From: an uncultured Collinsella sp.
GTDB taxonomy: Bacteria > Actinomycetota > Coriobacteriia > Coriobacteriales > Coriobacteriaceae
Assembly: GCA_934654835.1 (NCBI GenBank)
Contig: CAKUGY010000006.1
Coordinates: 1-64,000, forward strand
Length of the DNA: 64,000 nucleotides
Direction: 5' to 3'
This document shows, piece after piece, positions 8,319-16,522 of this stretch. A program made the position numbers and the translations under genes. Under the pieces are notes generated by a model that searched no databases, was not told the DNA's origin, and worked only from the letters and a program-made list of their open reading frames with translations. Position 1 is the first letter of the stretch. Every line of letters starts with the position of its first letter.

Positions 8319-10415
8319 ATGGCAGACGCTAAGGATTTCCTGTTTGAGATCGGTACGGAGGAAATGCCCTCTGCACCGCTGAACAATGCCGTCAAGCAGC
8401 TTGGCACCATGATTGCCAAGGGTCTCGACGAGGCCGGCCTTGCCCATGGCGAGGTCCGCGTTATCTCGAGCCCGCGTCGCCTGGCAGCGCTTGTGGCCGA
8501 CGTCGCCACCGCGACCGATGAGGTCCACGAGGTCAAGCGTGGCCCCGCGGCAAATATTGCCTTCGACGCCGACGGCAATGCCACCAAGGCCGCTCAGGGA
8601 TTCGCCCGCAAGTGCGGCGTGGCTGCCGAGGACCTGGTCCGTCGCGAGGACAACGACGGTCGCGAGTACGTGTTCGCCGAGAAGAACATTCCTTCCGCTC
8701 CGGCTACCCCGATCCTGACGGCCCTGTGCGAGAAGACCATCGCCGGCCTGCAGTGGCCCAACTACCGCTCCCAGCGCTGGGGTCATGAGCATGCCACGTT
8801 CGTGCGTCCGGTCCGCTGGATCTGCTGCCTTCTGGGCGAGGATGTTGTGCCCGTGTCGTTTGCCGACGTGACGAGCGGTAACACCACGCGCGGCCATCGC
8901 GTGCTTGGCCCTGGTGACCACGTGGTCGACAGCCCTGCCGTCTACGAGCAGGTGCTCGAGGACGCCGGCGTGCTCTCTGCCGAGCGCCGTCGCGAGGCCA
9001 TCCTCGCCGGTATCGCCGAGGTCGAGGCCGCCCGTCCTGGCTGCCATGTCGACACGCCCAAGAAGGTCTTTGAGGAGGTCATCAACCTCTGCGAGTGGCC
9101 GACGGTGCTCGTCGGTACCTTCGACGAGGAGTTCCTCAAGGTCCCGCACGAGATCATCTGCGAGTCCATGCTCACCAACCAGCGCTACTTCCCGATCTAT
9201 GACGGCGAAGGCAAGCTGACGCGTGAGTTCGTGGTCGTGTCCAACAGCAAGCCCGAGAACGCCGAGCGCGTGATCGACGGCAATGAGCGCGTTGTGCGCG
9301 CCCGCCTGGACGACGCCAAGTTCTTCTACGAGGAGGACCTGAAGATCTCCCTCGACGAGTTCCGTGAGCGTCTGGCCAAGGTTGCCTTCCAGGAGAAGCT
9401 CGGCAGCGTGCTCGCCAAGTCCGAGCGTATTGAACAGCTCGCGCTCGCTATTGCCCGCGAGGCTCACTTGGGCGCCCACCTGGCCGCCGATGCCGGCCGC
9501 GCCGCACACCTGTGCAAGGCCGACCTGGTTTCCAACGCCGTCGTCGAGTTCACGAGCCAGCAGGGCGTGATGGGCGGTTACTACGCCACCGCGATGGGGG
9601 AGAACGACGAGGTCGCCCACGCCATCCGCGATCACTATCGCCCCCGCTTTGCCGGCGACGAGTTGCCCGAGGGTACCGCTGGCTGCATCGTGGCCTGCGC
9701 CGATAAGCTCGATACCATCGCTGGTATCTTTGCCATTGGCGAGCCCCCGACCGGCTCTTCCGACCCGTACGCGCTGCGCCGTGCCGCCATCGGCATTATC
9801 AACATCCTGCGTGACCGTCTGCCGATCGACCCCACGTCGCTCATCGACTTCGCGCTCGAGCTCTATACCGAGCAGGGTATTGAGTTTGACGCCGCCGAGG
9901 TCGCCCAGCAGGTCCGTGACTTCTTCCACGGTCGCCTGGTGAGCATGGCCCGCGACGAGAAGATCCCGGCCGATACCGTTGCCGCCGTCTCCGCGGTGCA
10001 CATTATCGCCCCGTCGGTCTTCTTCGCCCGCTGCGCTGCCCTCGATGAGGCCCGCAAGAACGATGCCGAGACCTTCGACAACCTTGCTACCGCCTATGCC
10101 CGTGCCGCGCACATCTCCAAGCCCGAGCTGGGTGCGGAGTACGACCGCAGCCTGATGGGCGATGTCGAGCTTGCGCTTGCCGACGCCTCCGAGGCCGCTC
10201 AGACCGCTGTTGATGCCGCTCTCGCCGCCGAGGATTACCCGGCAGCGTTTGCCGCCCTGGCAGCCCTGCGCGCGCCCATCGACCGTTTCTTCGACGAGGT
10301 TATGGTCATGGACAAGGACGAGCAGCTCCGCGATAATCGCCTTAAGCTGCTCAACCGCTTCGAGGCCGTTTTCTCCGGCATCGCCAACATCGGTGAGCTT
10401 GCCCGCAAAAAGTAA
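8319..10415 (+). CDS. glyS: Glycyl-tRNA synthetase beta subunit
   Basis: tRNA-recognition subunit partnering GlyQ. The 698-residue length is normal. It starts with the family motif FLFEIGTEEMPS and contains the HD-like region (EKLGSVLAKSERIEQLALAIA) and the GEPPTGSSDPYALRRAAIGI segment. The C-terminal anticodon-binding-like domain ends LLNRFEAVFSGIANIGELA. Directly behind glyQ and 34 bases before ppsR. Confidence 0.97.
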   Translation: MADAKDFLFEIGTEEMPSAPLNNAVKQLGTMIAKGLDEAGLAHGEVRVISSPRRLAALVADVATATDEVHEVKRGPAANIAFDADGNATKAAQGFARKCGVAAEDLVRREDNDGREYVFAEKNIPSAPATPILTALCEKTIAGLQWPNYRSQRWGHEHATFVRPVRWICCLLGEDVVPVSFADVTSGNTTRGHRVLGPGDHVVDSPAVYEQVLEDAGVLSAERRREAILAGIAEVEAARPGCHVDTPKKVFEEVINLCEWPTVLVGTFDEEFLKVPHEIICESMLTNQRYFPIYDGEGKLTREFVVVSNSKPENAERVIDGNERVVRARLDDAKFFYEEDLKISLDEFRERLAKVAFQEKLGSVLAKSERIEQLALAIAREAHLGAHLAADAGRAAHLCKADLVSNAVVEFTSQQGVMGGYYATAMGENDEVAHAIRDHYRPRFAGDELPEGTAGCIVACADKLDTIAGIFAIGEPPTGSSDPYALRRAAIGIINILRDRLPIDPTSLIDFALELYTEQGIEFDAAEVAQQVRDFFHGRLVSMARDEKIPADTVAAVSAVHIIAPSVFFARCAALDEARKNDAETFDNLATAYARAAHISKPELGAEYDRSLMGDVELALADASEAAQTAVDAALAAEDYPAAFAALAALRAPIDRFFDEVMVMDKDEQLRDNRLKLLNRFEAVFSGIANIGELARKK

Positions 10416-10449
10416 GTTAGCCTGCGCGTAAGCGCAAAAGGAGCCCCGC

Positions 10450-11322
10450 ATGGATTGCCCGGTCACCGCTCGTCCCACCGTTATCGTTATCTCCGACTCG
10501 CTCGGCGATACCGCTTGTGAGGTGGTGCTTGCGGCGTCCGGGCAATTTGATGAAGGGGCTATTCGTGTTTTACGTCTGCCTAAGGTGACCTCGGTTGAGC
10601 AGGTCAAGTCGTTTGTTGGGCCACGCGTCGATGCCGACCATCGCGATATCGCTGTGTTCCACACCATCGTCGACCCTGCCCTGCGCGCTCGCGTGCTCGA
10701 CTACTTGGGCATGCTGTATATTCGTTCGGTCGACCTGATCGGCCCGACGCTTGCGGTGCTGTCGTCGCTTATTGGTGTGCCGCCCAAAGGTGTGGCCGGT
10801 GTGATCCATAAGACCGACGATCGTTATTTTCATCGCATCGAGGCCATGGAGTACTTTGTCGAGCACGATGACGGACGCGGCTGCGATGATCTATCGGGCG
10901 CCGACATCGTGCTGCTGGGTGTGTCGCGCACGTCTAAGACGCCGCTGTCAATGTATCTGGCCTATCAGGGCTACAAGGTCGCCAACGTTCCGCTGGCGCA
11001 CGGCATGGAGCCGCCCAAGTCGATTTACGAGGTCGATCCGATGCGCCTATTCGGTCTGATTTCGACCGTCGATGTGATCTCCGAGATTCGCGATAGCCGT
11101 CTGGGCGATGACTATGCGCGTGCCGTCGCCGGCTCCTACGCCGAGCCCGAGAGCGTGCGCAGCGAACTTGAGGAGGCCCGTGCCCTCATGAAGCGCTTGG
11201 GATGCTTTGTGGTGCGCACCGACGGCAAGGCGATCGAGGAGAGCGCCTCCGAGATTATTGCTCATCTGGAGGAGATCCAAGAAGCAAGGGCCCGCCGCGC
11301 CGCTCGCCGCGCGCAGCAGTAG
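10450..11322 (+). CDS. ppsR: Pyruvate phosphate dikinase regulatory protein (PDRP, DUF299)
   Basis: Bifunctional ADP-dependent Ser/Thr kinase and Pi-dependent phosphorylase that inactivates and reactivates PPDK by modifying a Thr beside its catalytic His. The 290-residue protein has the family start VIVISDSLGDTA, the HKTDDRYFHRIEAMEY block and the P-loop GVSRTSKTP near residue 158. ATG has AAAAGGAG upstream. Its target ppdK lies immediately downstream, so enzyme and regulator are paired. The Lys/Arg-rich last ~15 residues are non-conserved. Confidence 0.95.
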   Translation: MDCPVTARPTVIVISDSLGDTACEVVLAASGQFDEGAIRVLRLPKVTSVEQVKSFVGPRVDADHRDIAVFHTIVDPALRARVLDYLGMLYIRSVDLIGPTLAVLSSLIGVPPKGVAGVIHKTDDRYFHRIEAMEYFVEHDDGRGCDDLSGADIVLLGVSRTSKTPLSMYLAYQGYKVANVPLAHGMEPPKSIYEVDPMRLFGLISTVDVISEIRDSRLGDDYARAVAGSYAEPESVRSELEEARALMKRLGCFVVRTDGKAIEESASEIIAHLEEIQEARARRAARRAQQ

Positions 11323-11342
11323 CAATCGCTGAGCAGTCTTTT

Positions 11343-11373
11343 TGGGACAAATACTTCTGATAGATTTGTCCCA
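11343..11373. repeat. Perfect inverted repeat TGGGACAAAT/ATTTGTCCCA
   Basis: Two 10-base arms separated by 11 bases. There is no T-run after it, so it is a poor terminator. The GGGACA core resembles the GGGACAGAC sequence in the proS terminator and in the ends of the RAYT element in this window, suggesting a dispersed REP-like sequence. Confidence 0.5.
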
Positions 11374-11426
11374 CCTGGCAATTGAGTATTTTCGCAACGT
11401 TCAATATCACATTATATTGGCCTCTT

Positions 11427-11444
11427 TGCTAAAGCGTTTTAGCA
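11427..11444. promoter_or_regulatory. CG-centred palindromic operator candidate upstream of ppdK
   Basis: TGCTAAAGCGTTTTAGCA is palindromic except for one central position pair and has the CG centre typical of LacI/CcpA-family operators. Its core AAGCGTTTTA recurs in both orientations upstream of adhE (35322-35351). It lies about 140 bases upstream of the ppdK -10 candidate. Confidence 0.45.
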
Positions 11445-11663
11445 GTTTATACCGCTTTTGACCTGCAATTACGTTGTACTGGTATCTTCATAAGGTAACC
11501 ACCTTTACCTACCGTTTACCGCCAGTTTTAGCACGTTTACCAAACCGCGCAGCCTCTGCTCATGCCCGCCCAAAACCCGCCGTATAGTTCCCTCACGGCC
11601 CGCATCCGGCGGGTCGATTCGTTACCACGGTCGTGCGCGAGAGCGCATGGAAGGGGAAGTATC

Positions 11664-14414
11664 GTGAGCGATTGCAAGAGGGTTTACCGTTTTGGAACCG
11701 ACGCCCAGGGCACTTGTGTCACCGAGGGCGACAAGTCTATGAACTTCGTGCTTGGCGGCAAGGGCGCGAACCTTGCCGAGATGAGCCGTATCGGCCTGCC
11801 GGTTCCCGGCGGCTTTACCATTACCTGCCAGACCTGCGTCGAGTACTCCGGTGCCGGCAACGTGTGGCCTGAGGGCGCACTCGACGAGATCGTTGCCGCC
11901 GAGGCCGACCTCGAGGCCCGCTGCGGCAAGAAGCTCGGCGACGCCAACGATCCGCTGCTCGTGTCGGTGCGCTCGGGCGCTCCGTTCTCCATGCCCGGCA
12001 TGATGGACACGGTCCTCAACCTGGGTCTCAACGACGATTCCGTCCAGGGCCTCATCGCCCAGACGCAGAACCCGCGCTTTGCCTGGGACAGCTATCGCCG
12101 CTTTATCCAGATGTTCTCCAACGTCGTTATGGGCGTCGACGCCGACCTGTTCGAGAACGCCCTGACCCAGGCCCGCCTGGTTGCCGGCGTCCGCGTCGAC
12201 TCCGAGCTTTCGGCCGAGGACCTGCAGGAGCTCGTCGAGACCTTCAAGGGCATCTTCTCCGACAACGTCGAGGCCGCCCTGTATCCCGAGCTCGAGGTCG
12301 CTGATGGCAAGCCCGTCTTCCCGCACGATCCGGAGCTCCAGCTGCGCCTTGCCATCCAGGCCGTCTTTGGCAGCTGGATGAACGAGCGCGCCTGCATTTA
12401 CCGCAAGCAGCACGGCATCTCCGATGAGCTCGGTACCGCCGTCAACGTTCAGGCCATGGCATTTGGCAACAAGGGCGAGACCTCCGCGACCGGCGTTGCC
12501 TTCACCCGCAACCCGGCCGACGGCACCAAGGAGTTCTACGGCGACTTTCTGGTTAACGCCCAGGGCGAGGACGTCGTCGCCGGCATCCGCAACACCGAGC
12601 CCATCGCCGATCTCAAGACCACCCCGGGCCTCGAGTCCGCTGGCGAGGAGCTCGAGCGCGTCTTCCTGACGCTCGAGGATCACTATCGCGATATGTGCGA
12701 TATCGAATTCACCATCGAGCAGGGCAAGCTCTGGATGCTCCAGACCCGCGTGGGCAAGCGCACCGCCACCGCCGCCCTGCGCATTGCCATCGAGATGGTC
12801 GAGGAGGGTCTGATCACCCGCGAGGAGGCCGTGAGCCGCATCGATCCCGCTCAGCTCGACCAGCTCCTGCACCCGCAGTTCGACTCCTCCAAGAAGTACG
12901 AGGCGCTCGCGACCGGTCTTAACGCCAGCCCCGGCGCCGCCGTGGGCGAGGTCGTGTTCTCGAGCGACGACGCCGTCGCGCGTTCTGCCGAGGGTCACAA
13001 GGTCATCCTGGTCCGCTGGGAGACCAACCCCGACGACCTGAAGGGCATGGTTGCCGCCGAGGGCATCCTGACGAGCCATGGCGGCAAGACGAGCCACGCC
13101 GCCGTTATCGCCCGCGGCATGGGCACGCCCTGCGTCTGCGGTGTCGAGCGCTTCCATATCGACGCCGCCGAGAAGGTCGTGCGCATCGAGGGCAGCGATC
13201 GCGTGCTGCGCGAAGGCGACATCATCTCCATCGACGGCACCCAGGGTATCGTCGTCGACGGCGCGGTCGACCTGGTCTCCGCCGAGCTCACGGGCGACCT
13301 GGACACTATTCTGTCCTGGGCTGACGAGATTCGTCTGGACGAGACCGACGGTCACGCCAACCATGTTCGCGTCAACGCCGACAACCCCGAGGATGCCGAG
13401 CTCGCGCTTGAGTTTGGCGCCGAGGCCATCGGCCTGTGCCGCACCGAGCATATGTTCCTGGGCGATCGCAAGAACATCATCCAGAGCTTCATTCTGTCCG
13501 ACGACGAGGCCGTAAAGCAGCAGGCGCTGGCTGATTTGCTCAAGGTCCAGACCGAGGACTTCCTGGCTATGTTCAAGACCATGTCCGGTCGCGACGTAGT
13601 CGTTCGCCTGCTCGATCCGCCGCTGCACGAGTTCCTGGACGATCCTCGCGAGCTCGAGGTCGCCATCACCAAGAAGGAAGCCGCTGGCGCTCCCGAGGAT
13701 GAGCTCGCCGCCCTGCGCGCCCGTCTGCGTCGCATCGACGGCATGGTCGAGTCGAACCCCATGCTGGGTCTGCGCGGCGTGCGTCTGTCTGTCGTCTTTG
13801 GCGACCTGCCGCTTATGCAGGTCCGCGCCGTGGCCACGGCTGCCGCCCGCCTTATCAAGGAAGGCGTCGACCCGCGCCCCGAGATCATGGTCCCGCTCGT
13901 CTCCATCACGGCCGAGCATGTCCAGACCCGCGAGGTCATCGAGCGCGTGATCGCCGAGGTTTCCGCCGAGGAGGGCGTCGAGCTCAACATTCCCGTGGGT
14001 ACCATGCTCGAGCTTCCGCGCGCCTGCATGGTCGCTGACGAGATCGCCCAGCACGCCGACTTCTTCTGCTTTGGCACCAACGACCTTACGCAGACGACCT
14101 TCGGCTTCTCCCGCGACGACGCCGAGGCCAAGTTCATCCCGCTGTACATGCACAAGAAGATCCTGAAGGACAATCCCTTCGAGACTATCGACTCTGCAGT
14201 ACTTGAGCTGGTGCGCATGGCCGTTGAGAAGGGCCGCGCCATCAACCCTGACATGCACTTTGGTGTGTGTGGTGAGCACGGCGGCGACCCCAAGTCCATC
14301 AAGGGCCTGTTTAACGTGGCCGACGTTGACTACGTGTCCTGCTCGCCCTATCGCGTGCCCCTTGCACGTCTTGCTGCCGCCCAGGCAAAGCTCGAGGCCA
14401 AGCGTAACGCTTAA
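11664..14414 (+). CDS. ppdK: Pyruvate, phosphate dikinase
   Basis: Interconverts pyruvate + ATP + Pi and PEP + AMP + PPi, important in anaerobic PEP/pyruvate metabolism. The 916-residue protein has an N-terminal ATP-grasp domain (GGKGANLAEMSRIGLPVP), a phospho-His domain with GGKTSHAAVIARGMGTPC (catalytic His, with the regulatory Thr two residues before it), and a PEP-binding barrel ending FGTNDLTQTTFGFSRDD and GVCGEHGGDPKSI. GTG at 11664 is chosen because AAGGGGAA lies 6 bases upstream and conservation starts soon after. Upstream in-frame codons to 11562 are non-conserved. Confidence 0.96.
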   Translation: MSDCKRVYRFGTDAQGTCVTEGDKSMNFVLGGKGANLAEMSRIGLPVPGGFTITCQTCVEYSGAGNVWPEGALDEIVAAEADLEARCGKKLGDANDPLLVSVRSGAPFSMPGMMDTVLNLGLNDDSVQGLIAQTQNPRFAWDSYRRFIQMFSNVVMGVDADLFENALTQARLVAGVRVDSELSAEDLQELVETFKGIFSDNVEAALYPELEVADGKPVFPHDPELQLRLAIQAVFGSWMNERACIYRKQHGISDELGTAVNVQAMAFGNKGETSATGVAFTRNPADGTKEFYGDFLVNAQGEDVVAGIRNTEPIADLKTTPGLESAGEELERVFLTLEDHYRDMCDIEFTIEQGKLWMLQTRVGKRTATAALRIAIEMVEEGLITREEAVSRIDPAQLDQLLHPQFDSSKKYEALATGLNASPGAAVGEVVFSSDDAVARSAEGHKVILVRWETNPDDLKGMVAAEGILTSHGGKTSHAAVIARGMGTPCVCGVERFHIDAAEKVVRIEGSDRVLREGDIISIDGTQGIVVDGAVDLVSAELTGDLDTILSWADEIRLDETDGHANHVRVNADNPEDAELALEFGAEAIGLCRTEHMFLGDRKNIIQSFILSDDEAVKQQALADLLKVQTEDFLAMFKTMSGRDVVVRLLDPPLHEFLDDPRELEVAITKKEAAGAPEDELAALRARLRRIDGMVESNPMLGLRGVRLSVVFGDLPLMQVRAVATAAARLIKEGVDPRPEIMVPLVSITAEHVQTREVIERVIAEVSAEEGVELNIPVGTMLELPRACMVADEIAQHADFFCFGTNDLTQTTFGFSRDDAEAKFIPLYMHKKILKDNPFETIDSAVLELVRMAVEKGRAINPDMHFGVCGEHGGDPKSIKGLFNVADVDYVSCSPYRVPLARLAAAQAKLEAKRNA

Positions 14415-14453
14415 CATCATGCGTTTCCGCGCGTAACGGAGCCCCCCTTCATG

Positions 14454-14481
14454 CCGCCCGTCTCATTTATGAGGTGGGCGG
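14454..14481 (+). terminator. Hairpin after ppdK
   Basis: CCGCCCGTCTC pairs with GAGGTGGGCGG (two G-U pairs) around a 6-base loop. The downstream T-rich stretch is interrupted, so termination may be partial. Confidence 0.5.
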
Positions 14482-14527
14482 TTATCATGTGCGGGTTTTG
14501 TCTTTTTGTCTGCGCGAAAAATTGTTC

Positions 14528-14555
14528 TTGCAGCCAAGGTTACGGCGTGTATACT
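14528..14555 (+). promoter_or_regulatory. Promoter of rplS
   Basis: TTGCAG, 16 bases, TATACT. The predicted leader is about 60 bases. Confidence 0.65.
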
Positions 14556-14624
14556 CAATTTCGTTTGTTCAACTACGTGCCGGCCAAGGTGGTACGGCAC
14601 CTCTAGAAGAGTAAGGAATTGCAC

Positions 14625-14966
14625 ATGGATTACATCCGCGCAATCGAGCGTCAGCAGATCCGCGAGGACATTCCTCAGGTTCGCGTCGCCGACAACGTCA
14701 AGGTTCACTACCGCATTAAGGAAGGCGACCGCGAGCGCATCCAGGTCTTCCAGGGCGACGTCATCCGCATGGCCGGCGCCGGTGCCCGCGAGACCTTCAC
14801 CGTCCGCAAGATGTCCTTCGGTGTCGGTGTTGAGCGTACCTTCCCGCTTCACAGCCCCAAGATCGCCAAGCTCGAGGTCATTCGTCATGGTCGCGTCCGT
14901 CGCGCCAAGCTGTACTACCTCCGCGACAAGGTGGGCAAGGCTGCTCGCATCCCCGAGAAGCGCTAA
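14625..14966 (+). CDS. rplS: 50S ribosomal protein bL19
   Basis: Large-subunit protein at the 30S/50S interface. ATG at 14625 is chosen over an in-frame TTG two codons upstream because AAGGA then lies 7 bases away and the family N-terminus follows. The 113-residue product shows RVADNVKVHYRIKEGDRERIQVFQG and GVGVERTFPLHSPK, both classic L19. It has its own promoter and terminator, and is separated from trmD by the glyQS-ppsR-ppdK block. Confidence 0.96.
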   Translation: MDYIRAIERQQIREDIPQVRVADNVKVHYRIKEGDRERIQVFQGDVIRMAGAGARETFTVRKMSFGVGVERTFPLHSPKIAKLEVIRHGRVRRAKLYYLRDKVGKAARIPEKR

Positions 14967-15000
14967 GAAGATCGCAGCGTCTGTCCACTCGTTTGGACAC

Positions 15001-15030
15001 AAGGGTCACCTTCGGGTGGCCCTTCTTTTT
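15001..15030 (+). terminator. Intrinsic terminator of rplS
   Basis: AAGGGTCACC, loop TTCG, GGTGGCCCTT (one G-U pair), then CTTTTT. Confidence 0.92.
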
Positions 15031-15059
15031 ATCTGATTTGCATGCAAGGAGGGCCTGGT

Positions 15060-15848
15060 ATGGCCAACATGACGAGCTCGGTTTCGGCATCGCAGGTTGC
15101 CGGCGAGTTGGCGAGCGCCACGTTCGAGGAGATACCCGCCCTCGTGGAGCATTATCGCGAGGATCCTCGCCAGCAGGTGATTAAGGCTTGCGAGCGCGCC
15201 CTTAAGCGCCATGCCAAAGAGCTTGCCGAGCGTGAGCGCGTCAATGACATGTACGAGCTCATGCATGAGCTCGGCGGCGATGGCGTGGTCGTGGGTGTCG
15301 ACGAGGTGGGCCGCGGCTCGGTGGCGGGCCCCTTGACCGTGTGCGCCGTGTGCCTTCCGATGGAGCCGCGCGTCTGGGGCATCAACGATTCCAAAAAGCT
15401 CACGCCAGCCCGCCGCGAGCTGCTCTCGGTGAAGATCGCCGAGGTGGCGACCGCCATCGGATTTTGCCATATCGCACCTGAGGATATCGATGATATGGGT
15501 ATGGCCCGCGCCATCCGAGCTGCCGTCGCGGGGGCCGTTGCCGATACGGGACTTGAACCCGATTGCGTACTCATGGACGGCAACCCCCTGGGTGCCGTGC
15601 CCAATGAGCGCGATGTGGTAAAGGGCGATGCCAAGATTGCCTGCATCGCCGCCGCCTCCATTATGGCCAAGGTCACGCGTGACGAGATGATGGTCGAGTA
15701 CGATGCCGAGTATCCCGAGTACCATCTGGCTGAGTCGAAGGGCTATGCGAGCCCCGAGCACATCGAGGCCATTCGCAAACACGGTCTTTCTCCGCTGCAT
15801 CGCGTGAGCTTTTGCGGAAACTTTCTGCAGACTGAGCGCCTTTTCTAG
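15060..15848 (+). CDS. rnhB: Ribonuclease HII
   Basis: Cleaves RNA in RNA-DNA hybrids, including single ribonucleotides in DNA. The catalytic DE pair lies in VVGVDEVGRGSVAGPL at about residue 81, and later Asp residues are in DCVLMDGNPLG. About 75 residues precede the catalytic domain, as in Firmicutes RNase HII, giving 262 residues. ATG at 15060 has AAGGAGG 8 bases upstream. Its place behind rplS is conserved in many Gram-positive genomes. Confidence 0.95.
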   Translation: MANMTSSVSASQVAGELASATFEEIPALVEHYREDPRQQVIKACERALKRHAKELAERERVNDMYELMHELGGDGVVVGVDEVGRGSVAGPLTVCAVCLPMEPRVWGINDSKKLTPARRELLSVKIAEVATAIGFCHIAPEDIDDMGMARAIRAAVAGAVADTGLEPDCVLMDGNPLGAVPNERDVVKGDAKIACIAAASIMAKVTRDEMMVEYDAEYPEYHLAESKGYASPEHIEAIRKHGLSPLHRVSFCGNFLQTERLF

Positions 15849-15896
15849 GCCAATTGTGGAGACAAGGACCTTAAGGGTTCTATAAACCTGCTGGTA

Positions 15897-15937
15897 GGGG
15901 CCGTGCGCAACGCTATTGTTGCGCGCGGCCCCTCTTT
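15897..15937 (+). terminator. Intrinsic terminator of rnhB
   Basis: GGGGCCGTGCGCAAC pairs with GTTGCGCGCGGCCCC around GCTATT, followed by TCTTTTG. Confidence 0.88.
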
Positions 15938-16036
15938 TGTTTGCGTTTGGTTGGCTTTTGGTTTGTTTCCGGTACTTACCCGCATGAAACCTGCCCTCAT
16001 TATCGGGGCAATGCAGGGAGCGGGAAAGGAGACCCC

Positions 16037-16522
16037 ATGTGTGCCGCAGGCAAAATGAGCAAGACGCAGCAGCTCAAGGAGCGTTGGGAAGAGGGGGAGC
16101 TCGATTGCGGGTCGATCACGCCCGAGTTTATCAAGGGGCTCAGTCCGCGTGAGCTCGGTATGCTGGGCGAGCTCATCGCTATCGACTACTTTAACGAGCG
16201 CGGCTACGCATTGCTGGAGCAGGGCTATCGCTGCTCGGAGGGCGAGGTAGATTTGGTGTTGCTCGACGAGCTCGACGATGTCGTGGTGATGGCCGAGGTC
16301 AAGACCAGGCGGGTTGCGTTGGATTGCGATACACGGGTATTCCCCGAGGAGGCGGTGAACGCCCAAAAGCAACGGCGCTATCGTCGAATCGCGAGTTGCT
16401 ATCTCATGGAACACTATCCGCTCAAGGCGATCCGCTTCGATGCCGTGGGCGTCACCATTCGCGGCGGGCATATCGCCGAAATCGAGCATCAGTACAACGC
16501 GTTCGATTGGCAGGTGTCGTGA
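16037..16522 (+). CDS. yraN: YraN/UPF0102-family nuclease-fold protein
   Basis: Member of the YraN family, which has a restriction-endonuclease-like fold; its biological role is poorly defined. Nuclease-type residues are visible: GELIAIDYFNERGY, then EGEVDLVLLD and VVMAEVKTRR, matching the E-x(n)-D-x(n)-ExK core. The 161-residue protein has about 40 extra N-terminal residues. ATG at 16037 has AAAGGAGA upstream. The stop overlaps the comM start (TGATG), so the genes are translationally coupled. Confidence 0.88.
   Translation: MCAAGKMSKTQQLKERWEEGELDCGSITPEFIKGLSPRELGMLGELIAIDYFNERGYALLEQGYRCSEGEVDLVLLDELDDVVVMAEVKTRRVALDCDTRVFPEEAVNAQKQRRYRRIASCYLMEHYPLKAIRFDAVGVTIRGGHIAEIEHQYNAFDWQVS

Larger units (their letters stand above)
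11323..11663. other. Gene-free stretch between ppsR and ppdK
   Basis: These 341 bases contain no plausible gene. They hold a perfect 10-bp inverted repeat (11343-11373), an AT-rich block with a CG-centred palindrome (11427-11444) and a second GTTTTAGCA half-site near 11525. A TATAGT -10 candidate lies at 11583-11588, followed by the ppdK leader. The leader contains CCCGCCG and CGGCGGG, which can pair across the -10 region. Confidence 0.6.

Noticed and set aside
7413..10667. 1,084-codon open frame on the minus strand opposite glyQ-glyS-ppsR
   Set aside because: It mirrors the codon bias of highly conserved plus-strand genes and has no recognisable domain or ribosome binding site; in GC-rich DNA such antisense frames are common.
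11622..14420. 932-codon minus-strand frame opposite ppdK
   Set aside because: Shadow of ppdK; composition (His/Gly/Leu/Asp-rich) is that of an antisense frame.
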